Source of the DNA: Kiritimatiellia bacterium
GTDB lineage: Bacteria; Verrucomicrobiota; Kiritimatiellia; UBA8416
Assembly (NCBI GenBank): GCA_007129405.1
Contig: SKVN01000129.1
Location: forward strand, 1-37,277
Length of the DNA stretch: 37,277 bases
Direction of reading: 5' to 3'
The position numbers were made by a program, and so were the translations under genes. A model generated the notes under the pieces. The model searched no databases and was not told the origin of the DNA. It saw only the letters and a program-made list of their open reading frames with translations. Each line of letters begins with the position of its first letter. Within the stretch, counting starts at the first letter, position 1. This document shows positions 1 through 9,682 of this stretch, one piece after another.

Positions 1-138
1 GCTGGTTCCCGGCTGGCTTGACTGGCATATCGACCCTCCTTTGGTTTGGTTTCCAAGGAAGATCATAGCCAGTCGGCCAGCCGCTATAAAGTTTAGATCA
101 CCGTGTATGGGACGCTACTGAAAAAATATATATTACCA

Positions 139-960
139 CTATCTAAAAGCTGGCAGTTGCACAGGCGCACGTCTCTCACGCCCGCTCTCGCGAGACGGCA
201 CCGGCGATGGCCCCGGCGGAACGTCTGAAGAGGCTCCGCTATCTCCTGAAACCACTCCATGAATTCTATCGTGGGCACGCCGACCAATCTCTTGAATTCG
301 CTCATCAAGCACAGCGTCATAGAATGCTCCTGCGGCGGCCTCGGCTATTTTCCCCCCCGCAACATAACCTATCGGTACCGTAATCAAAACCAAAGGCCCC
401 CCTTTAAGCCCAATGACCCCAATCTTCGCCCCCCCTTTCTGCCCAAGTTTTTTTGCGCCTTCCAAAAACAATTCGCGGACCAGAGCGCTGTAGGCCTCAC
501 CAAACGCATCGCGATCGTCAGCACGCAAAGTGTCCTGCAATTCGTAAAGCAGATTCCCCCACTTAATGGCATCAAGCACAGAACTCAATACACTAGCGTA
601 CTCACCCGCTTGTTTGAGCAACTCCGAATCTGCGGCGAGCTCTTTGGCTAGATCAGATAGCCCCTCTGTTTGGGCTATCACCGCATCATAATCGGTTATA
701 CCTTTGGTGATTTTCAGCGCATCCTCAACATCCCCAACAACGCTGTTTAAAGCATCTGCACCTGATACGATACCCTTACGCAATCTTTGTGCAACCCCAG
801 CGTCAGACTCGCTTGCAACAACAGCGAAATGCCTCTGAACATCAGAAGGCATATTCGGGATGCCGTACATACCTGGCCCCCGAAAAACGATTGAAAAAGC
901 CATCACATTAGATGATAAACCAAGGCTGAAAATAACCGCAAGTAAGCATAGCCGTTTCAT
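139..960 (-). CDS. Exported protein of unknown function with a glycine-rich hydrophobic segment
   Basis: 273-aa ORF with N-terminal signal peptide (MKRLCLLAVIFSLGLSSNVMAFS) and Gly-rich hydrophobic stretch (GGAKIGVIGLKGGPLVLITVPIGYVAGGK). Start overlaps the upstream stop as ATGA (957-960). Confidence 0.7.
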   Translation of the reverse strand: MKRLCLLAVIFSLGLSSNVMAFSIVFRGPGMYGIPNMPSDVQRHFAVVASESDAGVAQRLRKGIVSGADALNSVVGDVEDALKITKGITDYDAVIAQTEGLSDLAKELAADSELLKQAGEYASVLSSVLDAIKWGNLLYELQDTLRADDRDAFGEAYSALVRELFLEGAKKLGQKGGAKIGVIGLKGGPLVLITVPIGYVAGGKIAEAAAGAFYDAVLDERIQEIGRRAHDRIHGVVSGDSGASSDVPPGPSPVPSRESGRERRAPVQLPAFR

Positions 961-2048
961 CGCATCCCCTTTCGATTCAGCAGCTCAAGAACTTGAGAGC
1001 TTGCGTCTAAATCCAGCATTTCAGTTTTCAGCACCAAGGAATCATCATCACCATCTTGCATCAAAACCATGAAAATCCATTTCGGGGCAACCGGACTCAT
1101 CAAACCAACGAGCCCCTCCTCACCCTTTCGTCCGAAGAATGCGACGGTCATGTGCGATCGAATCTCTTCAGGAATTTCCAGAAGACTATCCAGCGGCAAA
1201 GGTGACTGCTCTGGACTGAACAGTCCCCGCACCGTGTCGGGTTCTCCTTCTTCGATGGCGCTTAGCAGAAGACCGGTTTGTGCCAGGAAGCGGCTGTTTT
1301 GCTCTTCTGCAAGAAGCTCTCGAAACATATACTGGCGATAGATCATACGCCCTTTAAGCATGGCCGTTTCTTGCGTGTCCTTTTTTACTCTGTCAGCCAG
1401 ACGCGCAGGCAGCAGTTTTAGTTCACTCTGTCCCAAATAAGCCGCTTCGAACGCATTGAGACTATCTGCGTACAAACGAGATAACGCCACAGTGGGAGCC
1501 TCGCCACCCACATACAAACGCAATGTCTTCTGGACATCAGACGCTGTAGGAATGGCCTCCTTGCGCAGGGCTTCCCCGCTCATGATGCGGAAATCTGTCA
1601 TCCGCGATTCCCAACCATCTATCGTTACATGCAACACCACTATACCGTCGCACCACGGACTATATAGCGCCGCAATTGCCGCACCATCTTGTATTGTTCC
1701 CACCCAGACGACACTACCCGAAAAGAAATCTTCCCACATGATCATTTCCGGTTTTTCAAAAAGTGTCATCACCTCCGAATCCCAGCGTTCCATAAAATCA
1801 GGTGTCGCCCATTGACGCAGAGCCATCCCCGTATTACGTGAGGCATCCATCCGCACTTGATTGACAAACCCGACAAGCGTCAAAACTTCTGCCGCCTCTT
1901 CCTCATCCATAGCCGCTGCCTCTGAACTAGTTCCTTCTTGTGCACCATGAATAAGCAATCCGCCCATTATAACCATAGCTGCCGCAATCACGCCACCCCG
2001 TATCCACCTATCTCTTCTACCCATTTTGATCCCCCTTTTAGTATGCAT
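957..2048 (-). CDS. Single-pass membrane protein of unknown function in the Tad cluster
   Basis: 363-aa ORF with N-terminal TM (WIRGGVIAAAMVIMGGLLIHGA). Likely start is the internal Met at 2024. Confidence 0.7.
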   Translation of the reverse strand: MHTKRGIKMGRRDRWIRGGVIAAAMVIMGGLLIHGAQEGTSSEAAAMDEEEAAEVLTLVGFVNQVRMDASRNTGMALRQWATPDFMERWDSEVMTLFEKPEMIMWEDFFSGSVVWVGTIQDGAAIAALYSPWCDGIVVLHVTIDGWESRMTDFRIMSGEALRKEAIPTASDVQKTLRLYVGGEAPTVALSRLYADSLNAFEAAYLGQSELKLLPARLADRVKKDTQETAMLKGRMIYRQYMFRELLAEEQNSRFLAQTGLLLSAIEEGEPDTVRGLFSPEQSPLPLDSLLEIPEEIRSHMTVAFFGRKGEEGLVGLMSPVAPKWIFMVLMQDGDDDSLVLKTEMLDLDASSQVLELLNRKGMR

Positions 2049-2093
2049 CTCGTGTAATGAACTTGCACTTCCTCCCCGACCGCCCCCACTCGC

Positions 2094-4385
2094 CTACAGT
2101 CCTTCACGCATCTGTCTGGATGCGTCTCTGGACGTCCACATTTTTCTGACGACAGGATCCCCTGGCAACCCTGTTTCCAAAATCTGCGTACGCAGGGCAA
2201 TTTGTCGTTGCGGAGAAGCAAACGAGTATTCCCGATCCAGATCAGCCATTTCGTTGCGCAGTGTCCGTAAACGTTGCACCAACCAAGAGGTCAAATCAGT
2301 ACCATCAAGCTGTAACTCGTCCGGATTGGCGGCCAGCAGGTATGCCATGCCACCATGAATCAATGCCTGACGCCCGGCCGCCTCCCTTGCCGCCGCAGCC
2401 AAATGCTGTTCTACCAACGCATCCCGAACACGCAGATAATCTTCGATTTGCGTTCGAAATGCGAGGAGCTTCCCCGTTTGCAGCCATGCATTGTAGGGAT
2501 CATCTAGAAAACTCATAAACAGCTCGATATCACGACACATGGTCCGGAATTGGCGAACGACGGGAACAAACGGCATCTGCTGCAGCAACATACCTTCCGG
2601 ACGATTTGGTAAAGCACGCAGACTCGTGTAAAACTCTTCTACCCCCAAAACACGGTCATAGAGGGAGGTCGGCTCCGTTCGCGACCGTGCCGGCATGGCC
2701 GTATTTATGCTGTCGCAGGCTAAAACTGCCTGCATAATCCGGTTATCGAGCAGTATTGCCATAATCTCCGGGTGGCGATCATCCCCGCGCATGAAAGGCG
2801 CCAAACGCTCATGCAAACCCTGCAGTTGTTGCACCGTCCGGTTCAAATTTTCACTTATATAAATCAAATTAACCCTGGACTGCGAAATACGTGGATCCAC
2901 CGCGCAAGCATCAACCGATGGCAGTTCCAGTTGCATCTGCAAGGCTTCCGCAAAGTCCATGTTTCGTGTATGATTCACAGCTTCAAGCAATCGATCAAAA
3001 CTGTATGACAGACTTTCAATCGGAGGCATTACGATGTCAACTCTACGCAAGACGGTCCCGGATGCCTCACGGCGCAAATTCCGTAACATCGTTAATATTT
3101 CTTGATAGGGCGGATAATCGGTATCCAACAGATTCAGTGCCGTATTCATTCGCTCGTTTTGCGCAAGCAACGAGCCGAGCACCTGTGCCGTCTCCAGTAA
3201 CGCGCTCACTAAGGGTTCCAAATACATGTCGTCCGCATCGGCCACGCGCTTTGTATGCCGATCAATTTGGTTCTGCACCGCGAGTAACTCGTCCATGGAC
3301 GTATGATCCCTACGAACGGTATTTTGCGCACGCAATAACAAATCCAACAAATCTTTGGCTTGCATCGCAGCGTCTTTCTCTGCGGCAGCGCCCGGATTCC
3401 AATTCCATGCATCCATCGAGGCTGCCTGCAACACCGCCAAGTCACGCGATGCACGTACCCAATCGGCATTTTGCAGATTTTCACGGGCGCGGCTCCAAGT
3501 CGAATAAGCGGCTTCCCATTCATTAATAGAGCGTCGTAATAAACTAACATTGAGCTCTTGCTGGCGAAATCCGCGACTCGTTTCAGCACGGTTTAATGTT
3601 TGACGGGCCTCCTCAAAACGCTCTTGACGAGCCAGTTTACGACTTGCGTTCAACTGATACTCCGCCGAGGGGCGTAACCGCTGTACACCATGATAACCCA
3701 ATGCCAGCAAGGCAAACGTAACAACCAAAACCCCTATCTTTAACCAAACCTGCGAAGATTCCCGCGCCAATGCACCATCTTCAAAAAGTAACTCATACTG
3801 GCCAATACCAATCCGATCACCATCTTTCAAATACCGTTCTTTGCCCGCAGCCAAAGACGAGCCATTTATAAGAGTCGCATTTTTGCTGCCCTGGTCTTCT
3901 ATCCAGCAACTGCCGTCTTCGCGAACAGAAATCTCCGCGTGTTCGCGAGATACCAACTCACTGGGCAAAAAACAATCACTCTCCGTTTTCGCTCCAATCG
4001 TGAATACCGGTCCCTCTAGAATGTGCTTCCGTCGCTTGTTGAGTCCACTCACCACAGTCACGGAAGAACGCGCCCCCCCACTGTTGCCACGAGGAGACAA
4101 CACAGCCAACGTGCAATCTCCAAAGGTATATTCATCTCCGATTTCAAGCTTTTTGCGCGTAATCCGTTTGTCCTTGAGGTAAAGACCATTCGTGCTTTTC
4201 AGATCTTCAATCCAAAGACTCTTGCCTTTACGAAAAATACGCGCGTGACGGTTACTGATGACGCTATCTTCTGCAGAAACGCGCCAATCACACTTTTTGC
4301 TGCGGCCAATGATGATCTCTTCTTTGATCTCGTCTGCCGCGCAACTTTCCAGTAGTGCATTATTGTATTCCAATTCGAGGTGCAT
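2094..4385 (-). CDS. Tandem-FHA transmembrane protein
   Basis: 763-aa ORF. FHA1 has the canonical residues (IIIGRSKKCD...SNRHARI...STNGLYL). FHA2 is degenerate (TIGAKTESD...SREHAEI...GSKNATL). TM VWLKIGVLVVTFALLALGYHGV is followed by a long, probably helical, periplasmic region. Confidence 0.88.
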   Translation of the reverse strand: MHLELEYNNALLESCAADEIKEEIIIGRSKKCDWRVSAEDSVISNRHARIFRKGKSLWIEDLKSTNGLYLKDKRITRKKLEIGDEYTFGDCTLAVLSPRGNSGGARSSVTVVSGLNKRRKHILEGPVFTIGAKTESDCFLPSELVSREHAEISVREDGSCWIEDQGSKNATLINGSSLAAGKERYLKDGDRIGIGQYELLFEDGALARESSQVWLKIGVLVVTFALLALGYHGVQRLRPSAEYQLNASRKLARQERFEEARQTLNRAETSRGFRQQELNVSLLRRSINEWEAAYSTWSRARENLQNADWVRASRDLAVLQAASMDAWNWNPGAAAEKDAAMQAKDLLDLLLRAQNTVRRDHTSMDELLAVQNQIDRHTKRVADADDMYLEPLVSALLETAQVLGSLLAQNERMNTALNLLDTDYPPYQEILTMLRNLRREASGTVLRRVDIVMPPIESLSYSFDRLLEAVNHTRNMDFAEALQMQLELPSVDACAVDPRISQSRVNLIYISENLNRTVQQLQGLHERLAPFMRGDDRHPEIMAILLDNRIMQAVLACDSINTAMPARSRTEPTSLYDRVLGVEEFYTSLRALPNRPEGMLLQQMPFVPVVRQFRTMCRDIELFMSFLDDPYNAWLQTGKLLAFRTQIEDYLRVRDALVEQHLAAAAREAAGRQALIHGGMAYLLAANPDELQLDGTDLTSWLVQRLRTLRNEMADLDREYSFASPQRQIALRTQILETGLPGDPVVRKMWTSRDASRQMREGL

Positions 4386-4388
4386 ACC

Positions 4389-6194
4389 TCACCAACGCTC
4401 CCTTCGCACAAGCATATAACGATTATCTTCCGTACTGGAAAAAACCCCTTTACACATATCGGCAATTTGGCGGACACGCGCGTGATCCCCCTGTGCCAGC
4501 GCCTCAAACCGGGCGATACGCTGCGCATTGAACCATAGCGCTTGCATTTCGCGTAAGCGAACCAGCAACCGTTCCGCCTCCTCTAAACTCTCGCGATCAT
4601 CCGCAAGCAAGGCTTGTCGACACGCTCGCATCAAATTATTTTCCAACCCTACCCACGTTGCGGGTGCCACACGATCCAGTTCGGGGCGTACACGCCGAAT
4701 CATTTCAGAGGCTGATAGTTCAACCCGATCCGCTGCTCCTGCCCACCGTCGCCGCTCTAACTCCTGACTGGTACGGATATAGGCAATATCCAGCATACCG
4801 GCTGCCCGATTACGTTCGGTGTATGGGATATCAGACCGTAGCACGACACGCCGTGCACCAATTTGGAAAATTCTTGCGCTTCCATACCACTCGCCGTGAT
4901 CGGTCATGGTGTAGTATACCGTGTAAAACGGCACGCCATTTTCTCTACCCAAAAACAGCGGACCTCTTGGTGTGTCAAATGTCCAAAGGCCCGTCTGCCG
5001 CCTCTCTTCCATCCACGCCTCCACCACATCTGTCAGCGGCATACGCAAATACTGCAAATTTTCTCGCTCTTCCAAAGTTAACAATAACGGAACATCCAGA
5101 TCACGACCAACCCGCGTAGCAAGTACCAATCCATTTTCCGATTTCTCTTTTGTCCATCCCCTTGTGCCAGGAAATCCAACGCTGTACCCACCTTCATGCA
5201 ATCCTCCCATGATACCGTCAACCGAAGCTGTAATGGGCACATTGTTTGCATCCCGGGGCCAACCAATCTCTGTTTCAGGCGGGGGGGCTTTCGGCCAAAT
5301 CAGAAAAACGGCAACGAGAAGTAGTGCTATCGCCCCACCCATGGTAATGAATCGTTTACGAGGCTTGGCTCGTTCAGCTTCGCGAAGTGCCTCCAGATCC
5401 TCTGGACGCAAAGCCCGCGTTTCCAGTGCCCGGGTAGCTGCTTCATCGTATTCCTGTGTGCCATACTCCTCTTCTTCATCCATCTCCTGGATCACAGGGT
5501 CGGACGAATATCCGGCCTTGGGCATAGGAGAATCAACAGAAATGCTGGTTACCTCCTCATCTTCAAGCAGCGGTGCCCCCGATTCTCCCGGGGCATCCTC
5601 AACCTCAAGGGAAGGGTCACCTGTCGGTGGTTCTTCGTCCCCCACCGCCACATCCGGTGCCTGCCCTGTGAGCGATACGTCATCGCGCCGCATAGCTGGT
5701 ATATCCTCGACAGGTTCCTGCTCCAAGTGTGAGGAATCTGGAGCAGACAAAGTGGATGCAGGAACAACTTCCGACGGAGAAATGGAGTCTATATCAGGTG
5801 GTACTTCGGAAATTTCACGGGGGGGGCCACCCATATCAGGATCTCGCGCTGTAGGCAAAGAAGCAATGTCGCTTTCTTCTGGCGCCTGTACGTCAAACGC
5901 TGCAGTCACAAGATCCAGACGCAACGCCGTATCGGACCCCATCTTGAGAACTTGCCCCACATTCATCAGGGTAACAAACTCCAAGGGCTCATCGTCCAAT
6001 AATGTTCCGTTCTGGCTTAGATTTTCGACAGCAACAGTACCAGACGAAATCGTTATCTTGCAGTGTTTCCCTGATGTATCCGGCGCCGAAACACGCACGG
6101 TACAGGATCGAGATCTGCCGATGAAGTTTTCACCCTCCTGTAGCCGGTCATTATCACCGGCAATCTCTCTTGTAAGCGCTGATAATTTATACAT
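4389..6194 (-). CDS. FHA-domain transmembrane protein with acidic linker
   Basis: 601-aa ORF. N-terminal FHA (NFIGRSRSCTVRVSAPDTSGKHCKI...LSQNGTLL), acidic Ser/Thr/Pro-rich linker, TM (FITMGGAIALLLVAVFLIWP), C-terminal extracytoplasmic domain. Confidence 0.85.
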   Translation of the reverse strand: MYKLSALTREIAGDNDRLQEGENFIGRSRSCTVRVSAPDTSGKHCKITISSGTVAVENLSQNGTLLDDEPLEFVTLMNVGQVLKMGSDTALRLDLVTAAFDVQAPEESDIASLPTARDPDMGGPPREISEVPPDIDSISPSEVVPASTLSAPDSSHLEQEPVEDIPAMRRDDVSLTGQAPDVAVGDEEPPTGDPSLEVEDAPGESGAPLLEDEEVTSISVDSPMPKAGYSSDPVIQEMDEEEEYGTQEYDEAATRALETRALRPEDLEALREAERAKPRKRFITMGGAIALLLVAVFLIWPKAPPPETEIGWPRDANNVPITASVDGIMGGLHEGGYSVGFPGTRGWTKEKSENGLVLATRVGRDLDVPLLLTLEERENLQYLRMPLTDVVEAWMEERRQTGLWTFDTPRGPLFLGRENGVPFYTVYYTMTDHGEWYGSARIFQIGARRVVLRSDIPYTERNRAAGMLDIAYIRTSQELERRRWAGAADRVELSASEMIRRVRPELDRVAPATWVGLENNLMRACRQALLADDRESLEEAERLLVRLREMQALWFNAQRIARFEALAQGDHARVRQIADMCKGVFSSTEDNRYMLVRRERW

Positions 6195-6196
6195 CG

Positions 6197-7084
6197 TTAA
6201 TTCCCGAAAAAGTGACCCATTCCCGATTCCTGTACCCTTATAAATACCGGCGTAAAAATGATAATAAATACGGCTGGCAAAATAAAAATAGCCATAGGTA
6301 ACAGCATCAAGGACGGTGCACGTGCAGCCTGGCGCTCGGCCTTATGAAAGCGTGAACGCCGAATCTCTTCGGCCTGAATTTTAAGCGTAGCGGCAATGCT
6401 CGATCCCATTTCCGTGCTCTGTACAACAGATGAAACAAGCGTTTGAAATTCCGGCAATTGGACCCGTTGCGACATGGCCTTCAAGGCATCCAATCGATTC
6501 TTACCCAATTCCATTTGACGCAACATGACGTTGAACTCATCACAGAGAGCGCCTTGCAACCCTTCTGAAACCAAGTGCCGCAACGCGGCGGTGAAATCCT
6601 GTCCGGCTTCCATGGCCACCGTCAGAAGGTCAATCGCAAAAGGAAGCGCCCCGCTCATGATGTCTTGTCGACGCTGCGATGTTCCAGCAAGCCAACTCGC
6701 CGGATAAACCCATCCGACCCCGCCAAGAATCACAACAGCCAGAGCCGTCCATCCAACTTGAAGCGTGGCCAAAAAAATCATTGCACCGCCAGTCAAAGCG
6801 CCGACCAGACACGCCAGACATTGCATGCCCCTGATTTCCTTGACCTCTAAATGGACGTTTCCACAGATCAATTGTTGTTGCATGCGTGCTGTCTTTGCCG
6901 GATTTGCATTATGCAAGAACGGATGCACAAAATTGCCCATCCACATGACTTCCCGTTCAAAAGCACTGAAGAGCGCTGGCTTACCCTGCGTTCCTGCCGC
7001 GTTTGGCAAAAAAGCCGCCCGTAAACCAACCACAAGTAAAAAAACTGCCGCGAACGCAAGAATTTGTATGAATATAATTTCCAT
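6197..7084 (-). CDS. tadC: Tad pilus inner-membrane platform protein TadC (T2SSF family)
   Basis: 295 aa. T2SSF signature (LPFAIDLLTVAMEAGQDFTAALRHLV...MELGKNRLDALKAMSQRV...STEMGSSIAATLKIQAEEIRRSRFHKAERQAARAP) and several TM segments. Directly follows tadB with a TAATG overlap. Confidence 0.9.
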   Translation of the reverse strand: MEIIFIQILAFAAVFLLVVGLRAAFLPNAAGTQGKPALFSAFEREVMWMGNFVHPFLHNANPAKTARMQQQLICGNVHLEVKEIRGMQCLACLVGALTGGAMIFLATLQVGWTALAVVILGGVGWVYPASWLAGTSQRRQDIMSGALPFAIDLLTVAMEAGQDFTAALRHLVSEGLQGALCDEFNVMLRQMELGKNRLDALKAMSQRVQLPEFQTLVSSVVQSTEMGSSIAATLKIQAEEIRRSRFHKAERQAARAPSLMLLPMAIFILPAVFIIIFTPVFIRVQESGMGHFFGN

Positions 7085-7998
7085 TATACTTTTATGGTTA
7101 CAATTTTGTTAATAACAAAGAAACCGATAATTTCAAGTACCGCCACGATGCCTATGGCAATCCACCCTGTGTGCGTGGTAATAAGCGGCATCATTAATTC
7201 CCTATCCACAAGCAAAATGATCGCAAACGCCGCAATCGGAGCGGAGGCCATGGCAATCGCTTCAAAACGACCTTGTGCCGTCATGGTACGTAATTTCTGG
7301 TGAAACTCCGTTCGACTCCGGATCGTTTCCGCTATCCGGTCTAATACCTCAGCAAGACTTCCGCCTGATTGCATCGTGAGGCGCACGGCCGTAGTCAAAA
7401 GATATAAATCTTCCCCCGGCATACGGCGACTAAGCCGCATCAGGGATTCCGGCAAATCCACACCTAAACGATATTCCTGCAGGACAAACGTAAACTCCTC
7501 CTGAATGGGTCCCGTCATTTCCCTCGTAATCATTTCGATACATTGCGGTAATGCACCTCCTGACCGCAGTCCATTGGCGAGCGCCAATGTCAGATCCATT
7601 AACCGGCTTTCAAATGTGAGTTGCCGATTGCGGATCTTCCGGTTCACCCACCATCGAGGCACTTGATAGCTAATCGCACCCGTCAGAAGACAAGCACCAG
7701 TAAGAATATACTCGTTCAGGATGCCGAATACCAACAGAATGGACCCCATCAAGCCACCAGCCAGAACAGCAGCAGACCAGCGTGCCTTCAAAAGACGCTC
7801 TGGTGTCGTGAACCGATAGATCGGATCTTGATGGGATCCCTCGCGTCGAATGTGCTGCGATTGACCCCGTTCGAAACCGATTTGGGCAATCAAAGGAGAA
7901 ACCACCCACGTGATCCAAAATACAGCCGCGAACACCAAGCCTAAAACCAAAACATGATCTATTACGAGTGCTGTCATACTCTCTTTTCCTACGCACAC
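7084..7998 (-). CDS. tadB: Tad pilus inner-membrane platform protein TadB (T2SSF family)
   Basis: 304 aa. LMDLTLALANGLRSGGALPQCIEMI...EYRLGVDLPESLMRLSRRMPGEDLYLLTTAVRLTMQSGGSLAEVLDRIAETIRSR is a typical TadB signature. Confidence 0.9.
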   Translation of the reverse strand: MCVGKESMTALVIDHVLVLGLVFAAVFWITWVVSPLIAQIGFERGQSQHIRREGSHQDPIYRFTTPERLLKARWSAAVLAGGLMGSILLVFGILNEYILTGACLLTGAISYQVPRWWVNRKIRNRQLTFESRLMDLTLALANGLRSGGALPQCIEMITREMTGPIQEEFTFVLQEYRLGVDLPESLMRLSRRMPGEDLYLLTTAVRLTMQSGGSLAEVLDRIAETIRSRTEFHQKLRTMTAQGRFEAIAMASAPIAAFAIILLVDRELMMPLITTHTGWIAIGIVAVLEIIGFFVINKIVTIKV

Positions 7999-9675
7999 TC
8001 AGCTTTTGGGAACGAACACTTCCATATTCAAGCGCAGGTCACCCTTCTGTTTGAGTGTATCTATGAAGTATGGAATATTCCCCGTCGCAACATAGCGCCC
8101 TTTTACCCTTCCATCCGCATCAAAATCTTCCTGTTTGAAAACAAATATATCCTGCATCAGAATAACGTCCCCTTCTCGCCCCGTAACCTCGGAAATATGC
8201 GTAATTTTTCGCGATCCATCCACGAGGCGGCTTTGTTGTACAATCAAATCAAGGGCCGAAGCCACCTGCTCACGAATCGCACTGGACGGCAAATCAAAAC
8301 CAGCCATCATGACAAGATTTTCTAGACGACCAAGTGCATCGCGCGGGTTATTAGCGTGGATCGTGGTGAGCGATCCGTCATGTCCGGTATTCATTGCCTG
8401 CAACATATCCAAAGCCTCCGCCCCTCGACATTCCCCGACGATAATACGATCTGGCCGCATACGCAGCGCATTGACCATGAGATCGCGAATCGATATCCGA
8501 CCACGCCCTTCGATATTGGGGGGGCGCGATTCGAGACGAACCAGATTACGATGGCTTAACTTCAATTCCGCAGAATCCTCGATGGTAACCACGCGCTCGC
8601 CCAAAGGAATAAATTGCGAAAGCACATTTAGCAATGTCGTCTTGCCCGACCCGGTTCCGCCCGAAACAATCATATTCTGCCGTGCACGCACCGCTTCCTC
8701 CAAGAACAGGGCGATTTCCGGCGTCATGGAGCCGAACCGAATGAGATCATCTGTCGTCAATTTCGTTTCGGCGAATTTGCGAATCGTAATAGAGGGGCCG
8801 TCCAGCGCCAGCGGAGGGATAATAGCATTCACACGTGAACCGTCGGGTAGCCGCGCATCCACCATCGGGCTCGCTTCGTCTACATGGCGGCCGAGCGGCT
8901 CAACAATACGTTGAATAATATGTATCATATGCCGGTCATCCATGAATTTCGCACCGGTTTCAAAAAGCCGCCCTTTCAGCTCAACAAAAATACGATCCGC
9001 ACCGTTCACCATGACCTCGTCTACATCTTTTTCGCGCAACATCGGGGAGATGGGACCATAGCCAATCAACTCATCTTCCATAACCTCACGAAACAATTCC
9101 ATGTCGGTGCCACGCGGCAACTCGTGCCGGATCTCACGCAGTGCAGCATCCAACGCCCCACCCAGCTTGGCACGCATGGATTCGTCTTCTATTTCCTGTG
9201 CCGCTACCTGCGCTAAATTCAGTTTACTCAAAACCATTTCGTGAATACGCCGTTTCAACGCCATCATATCCACTGTATAAAACGCAACATAAGGCGCGAA
9301 ACGCTTATCGACCGCAGCAGGTTTTTCGGCATGTTTCTTATCGCGCAACGGAGGTGGTGGACGCATCGAATCAGTCGGCACTAACGTTTTGTCCAACGAG
9401 TACAAGAGATGATGATCTCCAACTTGAATCGTATCGCCCTCCGATAGAACTTGCGGCCCCTCGATACGCATACCATTCAGAAGCGTGCCGTATGTACTGC
9501 CACAATCTTTGAGTACGAACACACCGTTCTGGGCGATCACCTCGGCATGTTTTCTCGATACGTTTTTCCCCTCTAGAACAATCTGATTTCCAGGTGAACG
9601 ACCGATGACCGTTTGCCCCTGTTTGTCCAGAACAAACGGTTCACTCACCCCGGATTTCAGAATCAAATAGGACAT
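7999..9675 (-). CDS. cpaF: FHA-CpaF/TadA fusion: pilus assembly ATPase with N-terminal FHA domain
   Basis: FHA motif (VIGRSPGNQI...VSRKHAEV...STYGTLLNG) followed by a full CpaF ATPase (Walker A SGGTGSGKTT, PDRIIVGECRGAEALDMLQAMNTGHDGSLTTIHANNPRDAL). The ORF track starts at 9750, but Met at 9675 avoids overlap with the secretin gene ending at 9683. Confidence 0.93.
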   Translation of the reverse strand: MSYLILKSGVSEPFVLDKQGQTVIGRSPGNQIVLEGKNVSRKHAEVIAQNGVFVLKDCGSTYGTLLNGMRIEGPQVLSEGDTIQVGDHHLLYSLDKTLVPTDSMRPPPPLRDKKHAEKPAAVDKRFAPYVAFYTVDMMALKRRIHEMVLSKLNLAQVAAQEIEDESMRAKLGGALDAALREIRHELPRGTDMELFREVMEDELIGYGPISPMLREKDVDEVMVNGADRIFVELKGRLFETGAKFMDDRHMIHIIQRIVEPLGRHVDEASPMVDARLPDGSRVNAIIPPLALDGPSITIRKFAETKLTTDDLIRFGSMTPEIALFLEEAVRARQNMIVSGGTGSGKTTLLNVLSQFIPLGERVVTIEDSAELKLSHRNLVRLESRPPNIEGRGRISIRDLMVNALRMRPDRIIVGECRGAEALDMLQAMNTGHDGSLTTIHANNPRDALGRLENLVMMAGFDLPSSAIREQVASALDLIVQQSRLVDGSRKITHISEVTGREGDVILMQDIFVFKQEDFDADGRVKGRYVATGNIPYFIDTLKQKGDLRLNMEVFVPKS

Positions 9676-9682
9676 ATCTTTT

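Noticed and set aside
4972-6243. 423-aa plus-strand ORF antisense to the FHA gene
   Set aside because: Low-complexity Ser/Arg/Pro translation typical of an antisense shadow. The minus strand has a clear FHA-TM protein.
8135-8914. 259-aa plus-strand ORF antisense to FHA-cpaF
   Set aside because: Ser/Arg-rich shadow ORF; the minus strand encodes an unambiguous CpaF ATPase.
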